In this document: one piece after another, positions 1-7,086 of the stretch | Layout: the number at the start of each line of letters is the position of its first letter | Position numbering within the stretch: position 1 is the first letter of the stretch | DNA from: F23-D06 sp045600525 | Lineage (GTDB): Bacteria; Bacteroidota; Bacteroidia; Bacteroidales; WCHB1-69 | Direction of reading: 5' to 3' | DNA: 13,945 nucleotides | NCBI GenBank assembly: GCA_045600525.1 | Contig: JAZRYC010000054.1 | Coordinates: 1 to 13,945 of the forward strand | Notes under the pieces: model-generated | Told to the model about the DNA's origin: nothing | What the model saw: the letters and a program-made list of their open reading frames with translations, nothing else | The model's database searches: none | Translations under genes and position numbers: made by a program

Positions 1-9
1 AGAATAATG

Positions 10-50
10 AGAATAATTGGAATAATTATTTTAATAATTTTAATTATTCT
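10..50. repeat. A/T-only inverted repeat at the window edge
   Basis: The arm AGAATAATT at 10-18 is matched by its exact reverse complement AATTATTCT at 42-50. A second nested pair lies inside (24-30 with 33-39). The first 60 bases are almost wholly A and T, in clear contrast to the GC-rich stretch that follows. It may be the 3' end of an upstream transcript or an intergenic spacer. No GC-rich stem or clean T-run is present, so I do not call it a terminator. Confidence 0.45.
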
Positions 51-86
51 AATTAGTGAACGCGGAGCATCAGCGACCACCGCGGC

Positions 87-106
87 GGACGCGATGAATC
101 GCGTCC
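87..106. repeat. REP-like perfect palindrome
   Basis: GGACGCGA at 87-94 and TCGCGTCC at 99-106 are exact reverse complements around a 4-base loop, and the two adjacent loop bases at each side also pair on paper (9-base arms, 2-base centre). It sits in a GC-rich island (about 61-120) between AT-rich flanks. From memory, palindromes with an ACGCGAT...ATCGCGT core are dispersed intergenic repeats in several phyla, so a REP-type element is the likeliest identity. Only one copy is in this window. Confidence 0.5.
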
Positions 107-206
107 CTACAGCGTCCTCGTGATTGGCGTTGTCTCCTACCTAAAACTCGTCATTATGCTGTTTGGGCCAAGACTCATTAAAACAAAAGCACCTGTCAAT
201 CCGACG

Positions 207-237
207 GTTGAAGTTACACTCTTTTTTCGTATCTTTG
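207..237 (+). promoter_or_regulatory. Bacteroides-type promoter for the ACP/ketosynthase genes
   Basis: GTTG at 207-210 (one mismatch to the -33 consensus TTTG) is followed after 19 bases by TATCTTTG at 230-237, a full match to the -7 consensus TAnnTTTG. The start codon of the acyl carrier protein is 30 bases downstream. The short leader contains a perfect 14-base palindrome (243-256, GTTTTTA/TAAAAAC) whose role is unclear. The preceding stretch (107-206) shows no gene. Confidence 0.72.
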
Positions 238-267
238 CCGCCGTTTTTATAAAAACCTCAAATAGCA

Positions 268-525
268 ATGGAACAATTAGTTGAAGAATTAAAGAAAGAA
301 ATTATCGACGTACTGAACTTAGAAGGTATGACCCCTGCCGATATAGATGAGAACGCACCGTTGTTTGGCGAAGGTCTTGGCCTTGACTCTATTGATGCCC
401 TCGAACTCATCGTTTTGATGGAAAAGAACTATGGCATCAAGTTGGCCAATGCCAATGAAGGCAAGGAAATCTTCAAGTCCGTACATGTTATGGCTGAATA
501 CATTACCGCCCACAGAACAAAATAG
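268..525 (+). CDS. acyl carrier protein (aryl polyene/flexirubin-type cluster)
   Basis: An 85-residue acidic protein of the acyl carrier protein family. It should carry growing acyl chains in the cytoplasm as thioesters on a 4'-phosphopantetheine arm. The attachment motif is LGLDSIDALEL, with Ser41 as the modified residue. The hydrophobic pattern around it (LIVLMEKNYGIKL) is the usual helix II-III region. Length is normal for the family. The start is the first ATG after the promoter, with an A-rich leader and no Shine-Dalgarno, typical of Bacteroidota. It is followed after 3 bases by the ketosynthase, so the two are surely co-expressed. Being beside a KS/chain-length-factor pair and a LolA-like gene suggests a dedicated carrier of a polyene-type pathway and not the housekeeping AcpP, but the sequence alone does not prove this. 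Confidence 0.9.
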   Translation: MEQLVEELKKEIIDVLNLEGMTPADIDENAPLFGEGLGLDSIDALELIVLMEKNYGIKLANANEGKEIFKSVHVMAEYITAHRTK

Positions 526-528
526 TTC

Positions 529-2820
529 ATGGACAGAATTGTCGTTACGGGCACGGGGATCATCACCTCGTTAGGTGCAGGCAAAGCCGTCACTTTGGAG
601 AAGCTCAAAGCCGGCGAGAAAGCCATCGGGCCTATTCGGCACTTGCGCACCAAGCACACGGACATTCCCGTGGGCGAAGCCCCTTACAGTGATGAGGAAC
701 TCAAAAGTCTCATCGATTACCAGTCGGAACAGAAAATCACTCGAACCTCGCTGCTCGGTCGCGTGGCGTTGCAGGAAGCACTGCAGGAAGCGCACCTGGA
801 CGGCAGCGTCCGCAAGCGTATCGCCTTCATCAACGGCAACACGGTCGGCGGAATGGAGAAGAGTGAGATTTATTACAACGACTTCCTCACCAACAACGAC
901 AGAAACGAGTACATTGCCCTGCACGACTGCGGTGCCTGCACCGACCTTATCGCACAGCAGTTCGATGGAAAATTCGATATCATCACCTCTATCTCCACGG
1001 CGTGTTCATCCGCTGCCAACGCCATCATCCTCGGAGCGAACCTAATCCGCGAAGGACGTGTCGACATGGCGGTGGTCGGTGGCACAGAATGTCTGTCTGC
1101 CTTCCATCTCAACGGATTCAACACCTTGATGATCTTGGATCGCGAAGCCTGCCGTCCTTTTGACGCCAACCGCCATGGCCTCAACCTAGGCGAAGGTGCT
1201 GCCTATATAGTTCTTGAGCCGGAGCGCTGCGCCCAAGAGCGCGGCGTGCAACCGCTCTGCCAGCTTTCCGGCTACGGCAACGCCTGCGATGCCTTCCACC
1301 AGACAGCCACCTCCCCGAACGGAGAAGGTGCCTTCAGAGCGATGATGAAAGCCCTTGAAAGCAGTGGCCTCAAGCCAGAAGATATCGACTACATCAATGC
1401 CCACGGCACGGGAACGGGCAACAACGACGAATGCGAAGGCATCGCTATGATGCGCGTGTTCGGCGACCACGTGCCGCCCGTCTCCTCCACCAAGTCTTAT
1501 ACAGGACACACCACAAGCGCTGCCGGCGGCGTGGAGAGCGTCATCTCCATACTCGCCCTGCAACACGACTTCATCCCAGCGAACTTGGGCTATGAGACTC
1601 CTATTGAACAGCACAACTTCCGACCCGTTGACCACGTTATCGAAAACGTGGAACTGAAACACATCCTCACCAACTCGTTTGGGTTTGGAGGGAACGACTC
1701 CTCCTGCATCTTTTCAAAGTTTCAGGTTTCAAGTTTCAAGTTTCAAGATAATGCATCGCGGAAATGCTTCATCCAAGCGGCATCGCACATCTCCATTCAG
1801 CAACCGTTGAGTGAAGACTGGTTCGTGCATCCCATCATGCCGGAGCAACCTTATAACGAGAGCATTGAGCCCGACTATAAGAATTACTTCGCGCCGATGG
1901 CTGCACGCCGTATGGGCAAATTGCTTAAACGTGCAACGGTAACAGCTGTAGATGCCCTTCAAAAGGGGAATATGGAAAATGTCGATGCCATCATCACCGG
2001 CACCGGGCTTGGCTGTATTGACAACACCGAAAAATTTCTTCGCGCGATGATTGACAACGGCGAAGAGTTTCTGCAGCCCACCTACTTCATGCAATCCACG
2101 CACAACACCATCAGCTCGCAGGTGGCACTGCACCTCAAGTGCCATGGTTACAACTGCACCTACTCGCACCGCGGGACCTCCTTCGACAGCAGCTTGATGG
2201 ACGCCTTCGTGCAAATGCGCATGGGCATAATCCACAGCGCGCTTGTTGGCGGACAGGACGAGATGACTCCCGCCTACTTTGATATGCTCGGGAAACTCGG
2301 TTACTGGCGTCAGGGCAACATCCGTCCGAACGCACTTAAGCAGGCCGACCGCAAAGGCTCCCTCTCGGGCAGCTGCTCCCTCAACATGCTCACCTCCGAC
2401 CAGCAGCAGGACCATACCCTTTGTCGCATGGATGCCATGGAGATGCTGTACGAGCCGACGACCGAGCAACTTGCCATAACGGTCAACCGCATGCTGAGCC
2501 AAGCAGGACTGACCCAAGACGACCTCTCCGCCGTCGTGCTCGGCTTGAGCGGCGACTGCGACAACGATGCCGTTTATCATCAGTTCATGCAGCACTGCTG
2601 TCCGGGAAAAAACATCATATGGTTTAAACATTTCTTCGGAGAATCATTCAGTGCTTCTTCGTTTGGCGTTTACGTAGGGGCCACCGTGCTCAATCGGAAT
2701 GTCATTCCTGCTCATCTCCTCTACAATCGCGAAACACCGGTTGACGCTCCAAAACACATCTTGGTGTATAATCATTTTCAAAACAAAGACCATACCCTCA
2801 TTCTCCTATCACAATGTTAA
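529..2820 (+). CDS. fused beta-ketoacyl-ACP synthase / chain-length-factor-like ketosynthase
   Basis: A 763-residue protein with two thiolase-fold modules. Residues 1-397 are a complete FabF-type ketosynthase: catalytic Cys159 (STACSS), His292 (NAHGTGT) and His327 (YTGH), with the closing NSFGFGGND loop. Residues about 411-763 match the 'ketoacyl-synt_2' / chain-length-factor type (QSTHNTISSQVAL, then SHRGTSFDSSLMDAF). Here the catalytic cysteine is not conserved, so this half should not condense by itself and probably pairs with the first half to set chain length. Such partners are normally two adjacent genes. Here they are joined through residues 397-406, which are encoded by a GTTTCAR heptamer repeat. 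No usable in-frame start precedes the second module, so it can only be made as a fusion. The 3' end overlaps the next gene by 7 bases. Role in aryl polyene/flexirubin-type synthesis is inferred from family and neighbours. A count error in the repeat could have created a false fusion. Confidence 0.85.
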   Translation: MDRIVVTGTGIITSLGAGKAVTLEKLKAGEKAIGPIRHLRTKHTDIPVGEAPYSDEELKSLIDYQSEQKITRTSLLGRVALQEALQEAHLDGSVRKRIAFINGNTVGGMEKSEIYYNDFLTNNDRNEYIALHDCGACTDLIAQQFDGKFDIITSISTACSSAANAIILGANLIREGRVDMAVVGGTECLSAFHLNGFNTLMILDREACRPFDANRHGLNLGEGAAYIVLEPERCAQERGVQPLCQLSGYGNACDAFHQTATSPNGEGAFRAMMKALESSGLKPEDIDYINAHGTGTGNNDECEGIAMMRVFGDHVPPVSSTKSYTGHTTSAAGGVESVISILALQHDFIPANLGYETPIEQHNFRPVDHVIENVELKHILTNSFGFGGNDSSCIFSKFQVSSFKFQDNASRKCFIQAASHISIQQPLSEDWFVHPIMPEQPYNESIEPDYKNYFAPMAARRMGKLLKRATVTAVDALQKGNMENVDAIITGTGLGCIDNTEKFLRAMIDNGEEFLQPTYFMQSTHNTISSQVALHLKCHGYNCTYSHRGTSFDSSLMDAFVQMRMGIIHSALVGGQDEMTPAYFDMLGKLGYWRQGNIRPNALKQADRKGSLSGSCSLNMLTSDQQQDHTLCRMDAMEMLYEPTTEQLAITVNRMLSQAGLTQDDLSAVVLGLSGDCDNDAVYHQFMQHCCPGKNIIWFKHFFGESFSASSFGVYVGATVLNRNVIPAHLLYNRETPVDAPKHILVYNHFQNKDHTLILLSQC
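1712..1747. repeat. GTTTCAR heptamer repeat inside the ketosynthase gene
   Basis: Four tandem units of GTTTCAR (1719-1746) follow an 8-base near-unit TTTTCAAA (1711-1718) that encodes the natural C-terminal-looking IFSK of the first ketosynthase module. The unit is 7 bases, so successive units cycle through all frames and read as the peptide cycle VSSFKFQ with no stop on this strand. The same heptamer recurs at 3180-3221. Confidence 0.9.
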
Positions 2821-3170
2821 TCCTGATCATCCTCATCATCGTGCAATCCGCACTGTTAGTGGCAGCGCAGAGTTTCTTGAAGATATCGGTAGAACTGTTC
2901 GGGAAATTCTCCTGGTCGTGGCAATACTTCAAAACCGTATTCACCACCTGGCAATTTGCGGCCTCCGGCATCTGCGCACTGGTTGCCATGTTGGTATGGA
3001 TGTATGTACTCAAACACTACGAATTCAGCTTAGCCTATCCCCTACTCTCCATCAGCTACGTCATCGGGCTGCTGGCCGCGTACTTTGTCTTTCACGAAGC
3101 CGTACCCCTCACCCGATGGATCGGCGTTATCATCGTGATGGTGGGAGTCTATTTTATAGTGAAGAGTTAG
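2814..3170 (+). CDS. four-helix EamA/SMR-type membrane protein
   Basis: A 118-residue, very hydrophobic protein with four predicted membrane segments, at about residues 1-20, 46-67, 72-93 and 99-116. The pattern (a small N-terminal helix, WMYVLKHYEFSLAYPLLSISY in the middle, then FHEAVPLTRWIGVIIVMVGVYF at the end) is that of single-EamA-domain / small multidrug resistance-like transporters such as the ArnE/ArnF group, which work as dimers in the inner membrane. The start ATG lies 7 bases inside the end of the ketosynthase gene, so translation is probably coupled and the protein belongs to the same pathway. It may move a lipid-linked or hydrophobic product. The substrate cannot be told from sequence. 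Confidence 0.75.
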   Translation: MLILIILIIVQSALLVAAQSFLKISVELFGKFSWSWQYFKTVFTTWQFAASGICALVAMLVWMYVLKHYEFSLAYPLLSISYVIGLLAAYFVFHEAVPLTRWIGVIIVMVGVYFIVKS

Positions 3171-3179
3171 GAGATACTG

Positions 3180-3221
3180 GTTTCAGGTTTCAAGTTTCAG
3201 GTTTCAAGTTTCAAGTTTCAA
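3180..3221. repeat. six-unit GTTTCAR tandem heptamer repeat
   Basis: Six perfect GTTTCAR units (order G, A, G, A, A, A at the last base) begin 9 bases after the stop of the membrane protein. An inverted single unit, ACTTGAAAC at 3249-3257, follows 28 bases later and could pair with any of the GTTTCAAGT copies, for example 3201-3209, forming a 9-bp stem in the transcript. Confidence 0.93.
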
Positions 3222-3285
3222 GCAGTCACACGGAAAATCAAAGGTTGTACTTGAAACAATTAAAAATTAAAAGTATCATTCATCA

Positions 3286-3306
3286 TTAACCCTTAACCCT
3301 TAACCC
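3286..3306. repeat. three-unit TTAACCC heptamer repeat
   Basis: TTAACCC occurs three times in tandem, followed by a T-run. Just downstream are two copies of CTTTTACAC (from about 3307 and 3323) and two tandem copies of CATTATCA (3331-3346) that abut the start codon of the LolA-like gene. The whole 178-base gap between genes is therefore mostly short tandem repeats. No TAnnTTTG promoter box is visible here. Confidence 0.85.
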
Positions 3307-3348
3307 TTTTTACACTTTTCCCCTTTTACACATTATCACATTATCACA

Positions 3349-3987
3349 ATGAAACGCATAACTACACTACTCCTCGGCATATTGATTTTCTGCGGTCAAG
3401 TATTCGCACAGAGCGCCAGTGATGTAGAAGTCACCGGAGAGAAGAAGACTGCCTTGGTGGCTGGCATTGAGAAATCGCACAAGCAACTCAAAACGCTGTG
3501 TGCGCAATTCACCCAAGAAAAAACATCCTCACTGCTCTCAGAAAAAGTAACGCAAAAGGGAAAGTTATCCTATCGCTCGCCGAAGCAGTTACGTTGGGAA
3601 TACACTTCACCTAAAGCCATGTCCGTAATTTTCAGCAATGGTAAAGTGTTACTGAAGACCGCCAAAGGAACGACCAATAATCCCAACAAGATGCTCAATG
3701 AAATGGGCGGGCTCATCATCAGCACCATCAACGGCAGCTTTCTGACGGACAACGCCAACTTCAAAGCACGTTATTACAAAAACAGCAAAACGGGTAAAAC
3801 GCTCGTGGTTCTAACGCCTATCAGTAAGAAAATCAAAGCTTATTATGCTAAGATGACAATCACTTTGGATGGCAAGACCAACTTGGCTGAAAAGGTGGAA
3901 ATGCACGAAGTCAACGGCGATGTAACGAAGATCACTTTCAGCGATAAGAAAGTCAATACGGCACTATCTGATTCCCTATTCAAGTAA
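3349..3987 (+). CDS. LolA-like periplasmic (lipo)protein carrier
   Basis: A 212-residue secreted protein. Residues 1-20 form a signal peptide (KR, hydrophobic core, then VFA-QS cleavage site) with no lipobox cysteine, so it should be soluble in the periplasm. The body matches the outer-membrane lipoprotein carrier LolA family: the early KTLCAQFTQEK segment, then KGKLSYRSPKQLRWEYTSPK (about residues 70-90), with the family's typical G-x-L-x-x-x-x-P-x-x-L-R-W-x-Y signature, then alternating beta strands. LolA-like genes occur in aryl polyene and flexirubin-type clusters, where they are thought to ferry the lipid product to the outer membrane. The position behind the ACP/KS genes points to that rather than the housekeeping carrier. 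It lies 178 bases from the previous gene across a repeat-rich gap, probably in the same transcript. Confidence 0.82.
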   Translation: MKRITTLLLGILIFCGQVFAQSASDVEVTGEKKTALVAGIEKSHKQLKTLCAQFTQEKTSSLLSEKVTQKGKLSYRSPKQLRWEYTSPKAMSVIFSNGKVLLKTAKGTTNNPNKMLNEMGGLIISTINGSFLTDNANFKARYYKNSKTGKTLVVLTPISKKIKAYYAKMTITLDGKTNLAEKVEMHEVNGDVTKITFSDKKVNTALSDSLFK

Positions 3988-3992
3988 ATACG

Positions 3993-4035
3993 CAATTCAT
4001 GTCGTATTTGCAATGATGGAAGACGCCATGAATTG
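3993..4035. repeat. 9-bp inverted repeat between the LolA-like gene and the next gene
   Basis: CAATTCATG at 3993-4001 and CATGAATTG at 4027-4035 are exact reverse complements with a 25-base loop. This lies in the 75-base gap between genes. There is no T-run, so it is not a typical terminator. It might be a protein-binding site or a transcript stem, or it may be chance. Confidence 0.4.
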
Positions 4036-4062
4036 TATTATCAAACCTTCATCGCGGCCACT

Positions 4063-6360
4063 ATGAAGAAAAAGACAAAACGGGTATTATGGATAGCCGG
4101 CAGCACCATACTTGTGGTGTTGGCAGGTTTTCTAACGTTTGGCCGACACACCCGCGTGGTGGAAAATCTCAAACAGCAGACCGCCCTGCTGATGAAGAAA
4201 GAATACATTCCAGACCAACATGTGCAATTGGAAAGCACCCTTGCCTACCTAAAGGCTGATTCAGTGTACAACAACTATCGACATCATTTCCGGATGCACT
4301 ACCAAACTCTGGGTACCGCTAGTTTTTCCGACAGCAGCCGCATCATTCTAATATCAGAGCCTGCGCCATTTTTTGAAAAAGACACATTAGAAAAGATTCT
4401 CAATCCTTATACCCACCATACAGAGTCAAAATACTTCAAAATCGGATACGACGGGCGCATCACCGACCTGATGGTCGTGTTGGGCAACGCCACCTCCGCA
4501 AATGTGGACAGTCTGGTTGCCCGCATCTCCCGACACCAATACCTTTCCGACTACAAGCCCAACGCCATCGACCTGATGGGCGACAAAAAACGAGGCTATT
4601 TCACCCAAGAAAATTTGGATTACCAAATCACCTTGGGTGAATTTGACGACTGGTTCTTTCAAGCCGGCGAACAGTTCATTGATACAAAAGACACGAGCAA
4701 AACTATCACAGTCAGACAGATGTTCAAGCAAAAGCGACGCGGAGTCTTCTTCAGCAAAGCACCGGGACTGGTAGCATGGAGCATTCGTCGCAACGCGGAT
4801 TTAAGCAAACAAATGGCCGACATCCGACGTTTCGCATTGGACGCCGACCTCATACTCGGGGCCATGCGTGATTCCACCACGCTCGTCATTATCGGCAGGG
4901 AGCGAGAAACTGCATTAAACGTACTTCCGCCATTGCGCGTGGAAACTGTTCTACTCATCGCCTCTATCAGCAGCAAAGAGTTGTCGCAAAGTCTGGACAT
5001 CAACGACTGTATGGCAGGCAAAATGCCTAACGGGCGCGACTGGTGTCCGACCTACCTCAGTCGCGAGCTGGAAAATACCGAACTGGGCCATTTGCTCACC
5101 ATCACCGATATATTGCTTAAGGATTGGTCCGAAAGCGGAACCATACAGGAATCCTACTACCGCTACCCTTCACCCGGATATTATCCGTTTGACCAACCTC
5201 TTTTTAAGAAACTCGGCATAGACCAACTAGTATATAACTGGAACACGGCCAACACCATGTATGCGATAGATTTGCCGGCCTACACCATATATACGCTCAA
5301 TCGCACGGGTGCGTTGCCTGTCAGCTACTTCAACTCTCAGGAACGTAGCGAAAGCATCGGCAGCCGATACGAGCAGCAGGCAGGCAACTACTTCGCACGG
5401 TGCGGCAACACCGACATCGCCCGCGTGGTACAATATACTGCGCTATACCAACTTTTCATGGACAACGGCATTCATTATAAGGGCGAACTGCTTCATGGCG
5501 TTTTTCCATCCAACAAGCCATATCTTTTATCTAACGCATGCCAACGACTCCTTGATGCCCTAAAGGGGCTTACAGACGCCCAAATAGAGCAAATTTCGGA
5601 CTCTATCGCTATGGTGCACTTCAACGCCTTCGGGCAGAAGCAGATTAACAAGCAGATGCGCGATAACGAAGTGCAATACAACTTCACCTATACAGAAGAA
5701 AACCAAAGGGAAATTTACCGCCATGCCAACTTACAACAGAAGAGTTACATTACAGGGCAATTCAATAACGTACGCAATATGCTGCGAAACATGTCGGCCG
5801 ACAACTATGTGAAATTGGCACGTTATCTCTCCTACCCTCCCGGAACCACCATCAACAATCAGGAAAAATACAACCGCATGATTCAAGCTCGCAGCATAAA
5901 CGACTTACTGCGCACGATCGGAAAAAACCATCTAACCATGATCGGAATTGACCTTTCCAAAGTGAAAGACACCTACGTTGGCAGTTTGAGCAAAAACGGC
6001 GGACGCTATCTGAAGACGCCGTCCATCATCATCACCTACAACGATATGTTCACCACGGGCGGGCACAACATCTCCTCGAAAATCACGCGCGTGAGCAAAA
6101 CCTCAAACTACAAATCCAGTGGTAGCAGCTACACTCCCAACTACCAGCCCGCACAGACAGCACCTGCCAACAATCCTTCAGCCACAAAGCCAAACACAAC
6201 ATCGCAACCATCAACCAACACCAAGCCATACAGCAGCAAGCCCAGCACGAGCTCCACTGGTAAAGGAGTCAGCAAACCGAGCAGCGTGCCAGGTTCTGGA
6301 AGCGTGCGTTCCCGTAGCAGTGTGATACCGAGCACAGCACGAACGTCCAGAGGATTCTAA
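4063..6360 (+). CDS. large membrane-anchored protein of unknown function
   Basis: I do not recognise this 765-residue protein. I place the start at the ATG at 4063 because it begins a basic stretch (MKKKTKR) followed by a single hydrophobic helix (about residues 8-26). An in-frame TTG at 4033 would add ten residues with no merit. The helix is either an uncleaved anchor or a signal peptide, which places the bulk outside the cytoplasm. The body (about 40-675) is a mixed globular region with no motif I can name. A conserved-looking segment is at 327-356 (WCPTYLSRELENTELGHLLT, then ITDILLKDWS). Only four cysteines are seen, two of them close together at about 318 and 328. The last 85 residues are low-complexity Ser/Thr/Pro/Asn-rich, like a surface-exposed linker. 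It follows the LolA-like gene by 75 bases on the same strand, so it may belong to the same transport pathway or simply be the last gene before the convergent ribosomal operon. Confidence 0.85.
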   Translation: MKKKTKRVLWIAGSTILVVLAGFLTFGRHTRVVENLKQQTALLMKKEYIPDQHVQLESTLAYLKADSVYNNYRHHFRMHYQTLGTASFSDSSRIILISEPAPFFEKDTLEKILNPYTHHTESKYFKIGYDGRITDLMVVLGNATSANVDSLVARISRHQYLSDYKPNAIDLMGDKKRGYFTQENLDYQITLGEFDDWFFQAGEQFIDTKDTSKTITVRQMFKQKRRGVFFSKAPGLVAWSIRRNADLSKQMADIRRFALDADLILGAMRDSTTLVIIGRERETALNVLPPLRVETVLLIASISSKELSQSLDINDCMAGKMPNGRDWCPTYLSRELENTELGHLLTITDILLKDWSESGTIQESYYRYPSPGYYPFDQPLFKKLGIDQLVYNWNTANTMYAIDLPAYTIYTLNRTGALPVSYFNSQERSESIGSRYEQQAGNYFARCGNTDIARVVQYTALYQLFMDNGIHYKGELLHGVFPSNKPYLLSNACQRLLDALKGLTDAQIEQISDSIAMVHFNAFGQKQINKQMRDNEVQYNFTYTEENQREIYRHANLQQKSYITGQFNNVRNMLRNMSADNYVKLARYLSYPPGTTINNQEKYNRMIQARSINDLLRTIGKNHLTMIGIDLSKVKDTYVGSLSKNGGRYLKTPSIIITYNDMFTTGGHNISSKITRVSKTSNYKSSGSSYTPNYQPAQTAPANNPSATKPNTTSQPSTNTKPYSSKPSTSSTGKGVSKPSSVPGSGSVRSRSSVIPSTARTSRGF

Positions 6361-6491
6361 ACAAGCCTAAGGACTCTCTCAACACCCATTTAGACGACAT
6401 TAAGGATTTGACGCAAAAAAACATATTGGCAAAATCTGCTGGCGAAGACAGGTGTATACACTACGTACTTCTCAAATCCGCTAAAACAATA

Positions 6492-6527
6492 ACAAAAAAA
6501 AAGCGGAGCCCCTGAGAGGTTCCGCTT
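6492..6527 (-). terminator. intrinsic terminator of the ribosomal protein operon
   Basis: Arms AAGCGGA (6501-6507) and TCCGCTT (6521-6527) pair exactly and extend inward by a G-T pair and two G-C pairs, giving about 10 bp with a short loop. Read on the minus strand, the stem is followed directly by a run of nine T. It begins 28 bases after the rpsE stop codon. On the plus strand there is no T-run, so it acts in one direction. The remainder of the 195-base gap (6361-6491) shows no gene, only a widely spaced 8-bp inverted repeat (6404-6411 with 6472-6479). Confidence 0.88.
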
Positions 6528-6555
6528 CATATCATTTAGATGTGATAATCAAAGA

Positions 6556-7074
6556 TTAGCCATTGAAGACCTTGTCAAGGCTTACTCCACGAACTTGAGC
6601 AACGGTATAGGCATCGCGCATTTTGGAGAGAGCATTAAAGGTAGCTTTAACAACACTGTGAGGGTTGGTAGAACCTTTGGACTTAGCCAGCACGTTTTTA
6701 ACGCCAACTGTTTCAAAGACTGCACGCATAGCACCACCAGCGATCACACCGGTACCAGGAGCAGCGGGTTTCATAAAGACGCTTGCGCCACTGTAACGGC
6801 CTTCTTGAGCGTGAGGTATAGTTCCCTTCAAGATAGGAACTTGGATAAGGTTTTTCTTAGCATCTTCGGTACCCTTGGAGATAGCGGTGGAAACTTCCTT
6901 TGCCTTACCAAGGCCATAGCCTACGATACCATTTTCATTACCAACGACCATAATCGCAGCGAAACTGAAGATTCGGCCTCCCTTGGTAACTTTCGTAACT
7001 CTGTTCACTGCCACCATTCTTTCTTTAAGTTCGATGTCAGCTGCTTTAACTTTCTTAATATTTACGTTAGCCAT
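6556..7074 (-). CDS. rpsE: 30S ribosomal protein S5 (uS5)
   Basis: A 172-residue match over the whole length of uS5, which sits on the back of the 30S subunit near the mRNA entry and helps decoding accuracy. The double-stranded RNA-binding domain is at about residues 15-80, with the conserved GRIFSFAAIMVVGNENGIVG and GLGKAKEV segments. The C-terminal domain has GTGVIAGGAMRAVFE. It starts 12 bases after rplR with no Shine-Dalgarno. It is the last gene before a strong terminator. In most bacteria rpmD, rplO and secY follow directly, and none of them is here. Confidence 0.98.
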   Translation of the reverse strand: MANVNIKKVKAADIELKERMVAVNRVTKVTKGGRIFSFAAIMVVGNENGIVGYGLGKAKEVSTAISKGTEDAKKNLIQVPILKGTIPHAQEGRYSGASVFMKPAAPGTGVIAGGAMRAVFETVGVKNVLAKSKGSTNPHSVVKATFNALSKMRDAYTVAQVRGVSLDKVFNG

Positions 7075-7086
7075 AGTGTTAAATAT

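Noticed and set aside
1751..1753. Separate start codon for the second ketosynthase module (TAATG at 1749-1753)
   Set aside because: This ATG is not in the frame of the module and meets a stop at about 1808-1810.
1729..2631. 300-codon open frame on the minus strand inside the chain-length-factor module
   Set aside because: The plus strand encodes clear ketosynthase-type motifs through the same bases. The antisense product has no recognisable features, and GC-rich coding DNA often leaves such shadows.
2699..3289. 196-codon plus-strand frame over the end of the ketosynthase and the membrane protein gene
   Set aside because: It runs through two well supported genes in another frame and is kept open partly by the heptamer repeat, which has no stop in any frame.
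3180..3306. CRISPR array
   Set aside because: The units are 7 bases and contiguous with no spacers, so these are simple tandem repeats.
4033..4062. TTG start for the large unknown protein
   Set aside because: The ATG at 4063 starts a basic stretch plus hydrophobic helix typical of an N-terminus. The extra ten residues add nothing and overlap the arm of an inverted repeat.
6361..6500. rpmD (L30) or another small gene after rpsE
   Set aside because: No frame on the minus strand gives an L30-like product, and the terminator follows rpsE by only 28 bases.
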